Positions 59,031 through 64,000 of a stretch of 64,000 bases of DNA are shown one piece after another. This DNA comes from an uncultured Lachnospiraceae bacterium (lineage in GTDB: Bacteria > Bacillota > Clostridia > Lachnospirales > Lachnospiraceae). The stretch spans positions 99,961 to 163,960 of the forward strand of contig CANDAG010000002.1 in assembly GCA_947382625.1 (NCBI GenBank), read 5' to 3'. The notes beneath the pieces are model-generated. The model had not been told where the DNA came from. It ran no database searches and saw nothing but the letters and a program-made list of their open reading frames with translations. A program made the translations under genes and the position numbers. The stretch's first letter is position 1. Each line of letters begins with the position of its first letter.

Positions 59031-59882
59031 ATGGTAGAATTTTTAAAAGCGGTACTGTTCGGGATTGTGGAGGGAATTACGGAGTGGCTTCCGATCAGCA
59101 GTACAGGCCATATGATACTGCTGGATGAATTTGTGAAGCTGGATGTTTCCGAGGAGTTCTGGGAAATGTTCCTGGTGGTGATCCAGTTAGGCGCTATTCT
59201 GGCGGTAGTCCTTCTGTTTTGGAATAAGATCTGGCCCTTTGGCAAGAAAAATAACAGACACCCTGTAAAGCCTGACGGATTTCTTTCCTACTGTAAGAAG
59301 GATATATGGATGCTGTGGTTTAAGATCATCGTGGCATGTCTGCCTGCGGCAGTGGTGGGGCTGCTTTTTGATGAGTTTTTTGAGAGCCTGTTTTATAACA
59401 GCGTGTGCGTAGCTATCGCACTGATCGTATTCGGTATAGGATTTATTCTGATCGAAAACAGGAATAAGGGAGTGCGTGCAAAGATCAGGACATTGCCCGA
59501 TATTACCTTTACCACGGCGCTGATCATAGGCATGTTTCAGCTGATCGCCGCCATCTTTCCCGGAACCTCCCGTTCGGGAGCCACAATACTGGGAGCGCTC
59601 CTGATCGGAGTATCGAGGACGGTAGCGGCGGAATTCACCTTTTTCCTTGCCATACCGGTGATGCTGGGCGCGAGTCTGCTTAAGATGGTGAAATTCGGAT
59701 TTTCCTTCAGCGGAAATGAGATCATGGTACTGGTCACTGGGATGGTTACGGCTTTTCTTGTCTCGGTCATTGTGATCCGTTTTCTGATGGGCTATATCAA
59801 GAAGCATGATTTTAAGGTGTTCGGATGGTATCGGATCCTATTGGGAGCCGTGGTGCTTTTGTATTTCGGGTTTGTGAGTTGA
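59031..59882 (+). CDS. uppP: Undecaprenyl-diphosphatase
   Basis: A 283-aa integral membrane protein with about eight hydrophobic helices. Motifs GIVEGITEWLPISSTGHMIL (E-rich active-site loop) and FPGTSRSGATILGALLIG (PGxSRSG) are diagnostic of BacA/UppP, which recycles undecaprenyl pyrophosphate for wall synthesis and gives bacitracin resistance when overproduced. ATG 59031 follows GAGAGGGATGG. Confidence 0.95.
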   Translation: MVEFLKAVLFGIVEGITEWLPISSTGHMILLDEFVKLDVSEEFWEMFLVVIQLGAILAVVLLFWNKIWPFGKKNNRHPVKPDGFLSYCKKDIWMLWFKIIVACLPAAVVGLLFDEFFESLFYNSVCVAIALIVFGIGFILIENRNKGVRAKIRTLPDITFTTALIIGMFQLIAAIFPGTSRSGATILGALLIGVSRTVAAEFTFFLAIPVMLGASLLKMVKFGFSFSGNEIMVLVTGMVTAFLVSVIVIRFLMGYIKKHDFKVFGWYRILLGAVVLLYFGFVS

Positions 59883-59991
59883 CAAATGGGAAATTAAAGA
59901 GTATACTGCTTGTCGAGTAAAAGTATAGTGTTTTTAGGTAGACGGTACATGTCAGAGAATGAGTTTCTCTGCGTGAAAGGAGTTTGATATC

Positions 59992-60483
59992 ATGGCAGTA
60001 AAGAAAACAGAAACTACAGCAAAATCCAAGACAACACCGGCAAAGAAAGAAGTTAAGCCTGCAGAGAAGGCATCAGAGGTAAAGACAGAAGTAAAGGCAG
60101 AGGCCGAAGAAGTTAAGGAACCCGTAAAGAAAACAACAAGAAGGACCAGCACTAAGACTGCTGCAGCAAAAGCAGAAGAGGCTAAGAAGGAAACAGTTAA
60201 AAAAGAGTCCGTAAAGAAAGAAACTGTTAAAAAAGAAGCTGTAAAGAAGGAGACTGCAAAGAAAGTGAAAGCAGAACCTGAGGTAAAGGAAACAGTTCAT
60301 TTCGAGTTTGGCGGTAAGACCTATACACCCGAAGATCTGCTTAAGATCAGCAAGGACGTTTGGAAATATGACTTAAACGGCAAGGAAGAGGATTTTAAAA
60401 GCGTTGAACTGTATGTGAAGCCTGAAGAGAGCATTACATATTATGTGATCAACGGAGATGTAAAGGGCAGCTTTAACATATAA
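59992..60483 (+). CDS. DUF6465 family protein with Lys-rich N-terminus
   Basis: A 163-aa protein. Residues 1-105 are low-complexity, Lys/Glu/Ala-rich with repeated KKETVKKE units, resembling histone-H1-like tails. The C-terminal 60 residues form the DUF6465 domain (HFEFGGKTYTPEDLLKISKD, then VELYVKPEESITYYVINGDV). It is common in Lachnospiraceae; function unknown, with nucleic-acid binding a plausible inference from the tail. ATG 59992 has GAAAGGAG upstream, and the gene has its own leader after uppP. Confidence 0.8.
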   Translation: MAVKKTETTAKSKTTPAKKEVKPAEKASEVKTEVKAEAEEVKEPVKKTTRRTSTKTAAAKAEEAKKETVKKESVKKETVKKEAVKKETAKKVKAEPEVKETVHFEFGGKTYTPEDLLKISKDVWKYDLNGKEEDFKSVELYVKPEESITYYVINGDVKGSFNI

Positions 60484-60584
60484 GAAAAATTATTGCAGGA
60501 TCATTTCAAATATAAAAGCATTTCTTATATCGGAAGAAGGCACTGTCGAGGTTTTCTTCAGATAGATATTCTGGAAGTTCAACA

Positions 60585-60631
60585 GGCATAAAAAATGGAT
60601 ACCGCTCAGGCAGTGTCCATTTTTTTATGCC
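60585..60631 (+). terminator. Intrinsic terminator after the DUF6465 gene
   Basis: A long imperfect hairpin: GGCATAAAAAATGGATAC pairs with GTGTCCATTTTTTTATGCC around CGCTCAGGCA. The T-run is embedded in the 3' arm; a mirrored A-run makes it bidirectional. Confidence 0.8.
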
Positions 60632-60673
60632 TTTGGTTTTAGAATTTTTTAATAATTATTTGATCTATTTATG

Positions 60674-60702
60674 TTGACAATAAATAGGGTAAGTGATATT
60701 TT
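60674..60702 (+). promoter_or_regulatory. Promoter of the hrcA operon
   Basis: A perfect TTGACA, 17 bases, then TATTTT, located just upstream of the CIRCE operator. Confidence 0.8.
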
Positions 60703-60716
60703 ATGTTAAGAAGATG

Positions 60717-60743
60717 TTAGCACTCCATTTGATTGAGTGCTAA
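60717..60743. promoter_or_regulatory. CIRCE operator (HrcA binding site)
   Basis: Perfect TTAGCACTC-N9-GAGTGCTAA inverted repeat, the canonical CIRCE element. It lies about 15 bases downstream of the -10 box, so bound HrcA would block initiation or elongation and autoregulate hrcA-grpE-dnaK. Confidence 0.98.
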
Positions 60744-60807
60744 TAAAACAAAAACAGGCAGGATGGCATTAATAAGGAAGCTGCTGATACGGAAAGGGAT
60801 GATGGAG

Positions 60808-61839
60808 TTGCAGTTAAGTGAAAGAAAAATTAAAATATTGCAGGCCATTATCCGTAATTACCTGGAGACAGGAGAACCGGTAGGGAGCAGGACGATCTCC
60901 AAATATACGGATCTGAATTTAAGCTCGGCGACCATCCGCAATGAGATGTCAGACTTAGAGGAGATGGGGTATATCGTACAGCCTCACACCTCAGCGGGAA
61001 GGATCCCGTCTGATATGGGGTACCGGCTTTATGTGGATACCATGATGGAGGAGAAGGACAGGGAGTTAGAGGAGCTCAAGGAGATGATGCTGGAGAAGGA
61101 GGATAAGATGGATCATCTTCTCAAGCAGGTGGCGAAGCTCCTTGCAACCAACACAAATTATGTGTCCATGATCTCCGCACCTGCCATTCATACCAATAAG
61201 ATCAAATTCATACAGCTTTCCCGGATGGATGCCAGCCAGATACTGGCAGTGGTAGTGGCAGAGGGAAATGTGATCAAGAATAATATCATTCCTGTGCCGG
61301 AGAGGCTGGATGATGAAACTCTGCTGAAGCTGAACATCCTCTTAAATACCCATTTAAACGGCCTTGCCCTGGAGGAGATCAATCTCGGTATGATCTCGGC
61401 GATCAAACAGCAGGCAGGAATACACAGCGCTATTATCGCAGATGTAATAGATGCCATCGCGGAGTCCATTAAGGCAGAGGAGGATCTGGAGGTATATACC
61501 AGCGGAGCCAACAATATTTTCAAGTATCCTGAGCTGGCCGATCACCAGAAGGCAAGTGAGATCATCAATACCTTTGAGGAGAGCCAGATGCTGACAGAGC
61601 TGGTGCAGGGAACGCTTTCAGATGAGAACAGCACAGGCATTCAGGTTTATATAGGAAATGAGACGCCCATCCAGGCAATGAAGGATTGCAGCGTAGTGAC
61701 GGCTACTTATGAATTGGGTGAGGGAATGCGGGGAACCATCGGCATTATCGGTCCCAAGCGGATGGACTACGACAAGGTAATAGGGGCGCTTAAGACGATC
61801 ACCCACCAATTGGATGAACTATACAAGAACAAGACATAG
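60808..61839 (+). CDS. hrcA: Heat-inducible transcription repressor HrcA
   Basis: A 343-aa repressor from TTG 60808, chosen because family members begin with QLSERKIKILQAIIRNYLET and AAAGGG sits nine bases upstream. In-frame alternatives are ATG 60799/60802 and ATG 60763. The N-terminal winged helix (VGSRTISKYTDLNLSSATIR, then NEMSDLEEMGY) is followed by a dimerisation/GAF-like region and GTIGIIGPKRMDYDKVIG at the C-terminus. It binds CIRCE and is activated by GroEL in B. subtilis. The grpE ORF follows closely. Confidence 0.95.
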   Translation: MQLSERKIKILQAIIRNYLETGEPVGSRTISKYTDLNLSSATIRNEMSDLEEMGYIVQPHTSAGRIPSDMGYRLYVDTMMEEKDRELEELKEMMLEKEDKMDHLLKQVAKLLATNTNYVSMISAPAIHTNKIKFIQLSRMDASQILAVVVAEGNVIKNNIIPVPERLDDETLLKLNILLNTHLNGLALEEINLGMISAIKQQAGIHSAIIADVIDAIAESIKAEEDLEVYTSGANNIFKYPELADHQKASEIINTFEESQMLTELVQGTLSDENSTGIQVYIGNETPIQAMKDCSVVTATYELGEGMRGTIGIIGPKRMDYDKVIGALKTITHQLDELYKNKT

Positions 61840-61860
61840 AGATGGAAAGGGATGAAGCGG

Positions 61861-62565
61861 ATGAGTGAAGAAATAAACAAGGATATACAGGAAAATACAG
61901 CGGAGACAGAAGAGCCTGCAGCGGGAGCAGCTGAAAACGAAGCAGAAGACCTTCAGGATGCAGCGTCCGGCAGTCCGGAGAGCGGAGAGGCAGACGTCGC
62001 AGAGGAGGAAGGGACAGGGACTTCGGACGAAGAAGCCGAAGCCGGATCAGAACCGGCCAAAGCCGGGGAAGAGAGCTGGGCAGAAAAAAGAGCGGCCAAA
62101 AAAAAGCAAAAGGCCGACAAAAAGCAGGATGCTCTGAAGGAAAAGATCGATGAGCTGGAAGACAGAGTAAAGCGTCAGATGGCGGAATTTGAGAATTTCC
62201 GGAAACGCACCGACAAAGAAAAAACAGCCATGTTTGAAACAGGAGCCAAAAGCGTGATCGAAAAGATCCTGCCGGTGGTAGACAATTTTGAGAGAGGCCT
62301 GGCTACCGTCTCCGAAGAGGATAAGGGCACGCCCTTTGCGGAGGGGATGGAAATGATCTATAAGCAGCTGATGACAGAGCTTGAAAAGATGGAAGTGAAG
62401 CCCATTCCGGCGCTGGGAGAGGAATTCGATCCCAATTTCCATAACGCAGTCATGCAGGTGGAGAGCGACGAATATGGATCCGGTGTGATCGCCCAGGAGC
62501 TGCAGAAGGGCTATACCTACAGAGACAGCGTGGTAAGGCACAGCATGGTAGCAGTGGTGCAGTAG
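61861..62565 (+). CDS. grpE: Nucleotide exchange factor GrpE
   Basis: A 234-aa protein from ATG 61861 (AAAGGG nine bases upstream; ATG 61852 is too close to that site). An unusually long acidic N-terminal tail (residues 1-75, rich in E/A/G) precedes the coiled coil (KEKIDELEDRVKRQMAEFEN, then FRKRTDKEK) and the beta-wing domain ending GYTYRDSVVRHSMVAVV. It releases ADP from DnaK. Order hrcA-grpE-dnaK is the class I heat-shock arrangement. Confidence 0.95.
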   Translation: MSEEINKDIQENTAETEEPAAGAAENEAEDLQDAASGSPESGEADVAEEEGTGTSDEEAEAGSEPAKAGEESWAEKRAAKKKQKADKKQDALKEKIDELEDRVKRQMAEFENFRKRTDKEKTAMFETGAKSVIEKILPVVDNFERGLATVSEEDKGTPFAEGMEMIYKQLMTELEKMEVKPIPALGEEFDPNFHNAVMQVESDEYGSGVIAQELQKGYTYRDSVVRHSMVAVVQ

Positions 62566-62639
62566 CCCGGCGGACCAAATTAATTTGACAGCAATTTACT
62601 ATTTAAGAGTATATAAACAAAATCCAGGAGGAGATAATC

Positions 62640-64000
62640 ATGAGTAAAATAATCGGTATTGACTTAGGTACAACAAATAGCTGCGTAGCAGTTATGGAGG
62701 GCGGCAAGCCCACTGTTATCGCAAATGCAGAGGGAGCAAGAACCACACCTTCCGTTGTGGCATTTACCAAAACAGGAGAGAGACTGATCGGTGAGCCTGC
62801 AAAGCGTCAGGCTGTAACAAATGCAGAGAAGACCATTTCTTCCATCAAGAGAGATATGGGTACAGACAGAGGCCGTACCATTGATGACAAGAAATATTCA
62901 CCCCAGCAGATTTCCGCTATGATCCTGCAGAAGCTGAAAGCAGATGCAGAGAGCTACTTAGGAGAGAAAGTAACAGAGGCAGTTATCACTGTTCCCGCTT
63001 ACTTCAACGATGCTCAGCGTCAGGCAACCAAGGATGCCGGTAAGATTGCCGGACTGGATGTAAAGCGTATCATCAACGAGCCTACAGCCGCTGCACTGGC
63101 CTATGGACTTGACAACGAAAAGGAACAGAGGATCATGGTATACGACCTTGGCGGCGGTACCTTTGATGTTTCTATCATTGAGATTGGCGAGGGTGTTATC
63201 GAAGTACTGGCAACCAACGGAGATACCCACCTTGGCGGCGATGATTTTGATAATAAGCTGACCGATTGGATGATCAGTGAGTTCAAGAAGGCAGAGGGAG
63301 TTGACTTATCAGGAGATAAGATGGCTCTTCAGAGACTGAAGGAAGCAGCAGAGAAGGCGAAGAAGGAGCTCTCTTCCGCTACTACCACAAACATTAACCT
63401 TCCGTTCATTACTGCTACGGCAGAGGGACCCAAGCATTTTGATATGAACCTGTCAAGGGCCAAATTCGATGAGCTGACCCACGACCTGGTAGAAAGAACA
63501 GCAATCCCGGTTCAGAACGCAATGAAGGATGCAGGCCTTACCAATGCTGATCTGGGTCAGGTACTCTTAGTAGGCGGTTCCACACGTATTCCTGCCGTAC
63601 AGGATAAGGTAAAGCAGATCACAGGACATGAACCCAGCAAGTCCTTAAATCCTGATGAGTGCGTTGCATTAGGCGCTTCCATCCAGGGCGGTAAGCTTGC
63701 GGGCGATGCAGGCGCAGGAGAGATCCTTCTTCTGGATGTTACCCCTCTTTCCCTGTCTATTGAGACCATGGGCGGTATTGCAACCAGACTGATCGAGAGA
63801 AATACAACGATCCCTACCAAGAAGAGCCAGATCTTCTCCACGGCAGCAGACAACCAGACCGCAGTAGATATCAATGTACTGCAGGGCGAGAGACAGTTTG
63901 CAAGGGATAATAAGTCCTTAGGACAGTTCAGGCTTGACGGAATTCCTCCGGCAATGCGCGGTGTGCCTCAGATCGAGGTTACCTTTGATATTGATGCCAA
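62640..64000 (+). CDS. dnaK: Chaperone DnaK (Hsp70), 3' end outside the window
   Basis: ATG 62640 has AGGAGG seven bases upstream. About 453 residues are visible: the ATPase domain starts [18 protein letters not shown], with [50 protein letters not shown], and the linker/substrate domain start [17 protein letters not shown]. Roughly 160-170 residues are missing past the window edge. It is the third gene of the CIRCE operon; a 75-base spacer after grpE shows no terminator. Confidence 0.97.
   Translation, partial: MSKIIGIDLGTTNSCVAVMEGGKPTVIANAEGARTTPSVVAFTKTGERLIGEPAKRQAVTNAEKTISSIKRDMGTDRGRTIDDKKYSPQQISAMILQKLKADAESYLGEKVTEAVITVPAYFNDAQRQATKDAGKIAGLDVKRIINEPTAAALAYGLDNEKEQRIMVYDLGGGTFDVSIIEIGEGVIEVLATNGDTHLGGDDFDNKLTDWMISEFKKAEGVDLSGDKMALQRLKEAAEKAKKELSSATTTNINLPFITATAEGPKHFDMNLSRAKFDELTHDLVERTAIPVQNAMKDAGLTNADLGQVLLVGGSTRIPAVQDKVKQITGHEPSKSLNPDECVALGASIQGGKLAGDAGAGEILLLDVTPLSLSIETMGGIATRLIERNTTIPTKKSQIFSTAADNQTAVDINVLQGERQFARDNKSLGQFRLDGIPPAMRGVPQIEVTFDIDA

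Noticed and set aside
60060-60270. A-rich repeat tract
   Set aside because: It is the coding region for the Lys/Glu-rich tail of the DUF6465 protein, not a separate repeat element.

Overview
The window looks like a chromosomal segment of a gut-type, spore-forming Lachnospiraceae (Clostridia, Firmicutes). The basis is the mix of IreB, RuvX, DUF1292 and RNase J genes, type III glutamine synthetase, a Met T-box, SpmB, DUF6465, and a CIRCE-controlled hrcA-grpE-dnaK operon, with strong GGAGG-type ribosome sites and mostly co-directional genes. No species is claimed.

Layout. 1-9.75 kb is core: ireB end, ruvX, DUF1292, rnj, an MltG-like stub, an O-methyltransferase, a U32 protease-family gene, glnN behind an attenuator-like leader, a reverse-strand C39-like protein and a nucleoside hydrolase. 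At 9751 lies an intact tRNA-Gln(CTG). From there to about 18.24 kb runs an AT-richer accessory island, flanked by two further copies of the tRNA 3' end plus its terminator (17594-17683 and 18180-18240). It carries an Xre regulator, a small zinc-ribbon ORF, a four-gene AAA+ ATPase/membrane-protein operon of unknown function, an N-terminally deleted tyrosine integrase, an Rpn-type nuclease, an MNT/HEPN pair, and a second MNT whose HEPN partner is cut exactly at the third tRNA-derived copy. Paired TAGGTCAAT repeats sit near both ends of the larger element.

18.3-33.7 kb holds sugar use and signalling: AraC regulator and GH127-like enzyme, RlmA-like methyltransferase, SGNH hydrolase, an AgrA/AgrC-like LytTR two-component pair, lipoproteins, T-box-controlled metG, a second AraC regulator, and a run of CHASE2-adenylate cyclase, metallo-beta-lactamase-fold protein and GAF/HD-GYP-like phosphohydrolase. 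33.7-39.1 kb has galK, galT, a DUF4080-like radical SAM protein and spmB. 39.1-44.9 kb is a TetR regulator divergent from an MMPL transporter coupled to a very large YhgE-like repeat lipoprotein, with two near-palindromic operators between them.

45-52.4 kb: a discoidin-like protein, a GH2 enzyme, a membrane-anchored Mrr-like nuclease, a reverse-strand DUF885 peptidase-like protein, rpe and SEC-C methionine aminopeptidase. 52.4-57.8 kb is a glycerol cassette (Fe-S-tailed G3P dehydrogenase, a flavoprotein fused to DUF1667, glpK) followed by manA; then an aminotransferase, uppP, a DUF6465 protein and the heat-shock operon, with dnaK running off the end.

The strongest candidates for something new are the AAA+ operon in the tRNA-Gln island, the att-truncated MNT/HEPN remnant, and a dispersed ~36-bp hairpin repeat found mostly just downstream of intrinsic terminators. 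No database searches were possible. Product names rest on motif recognition, and the start codons given are my choices from ribosome-site spacing.
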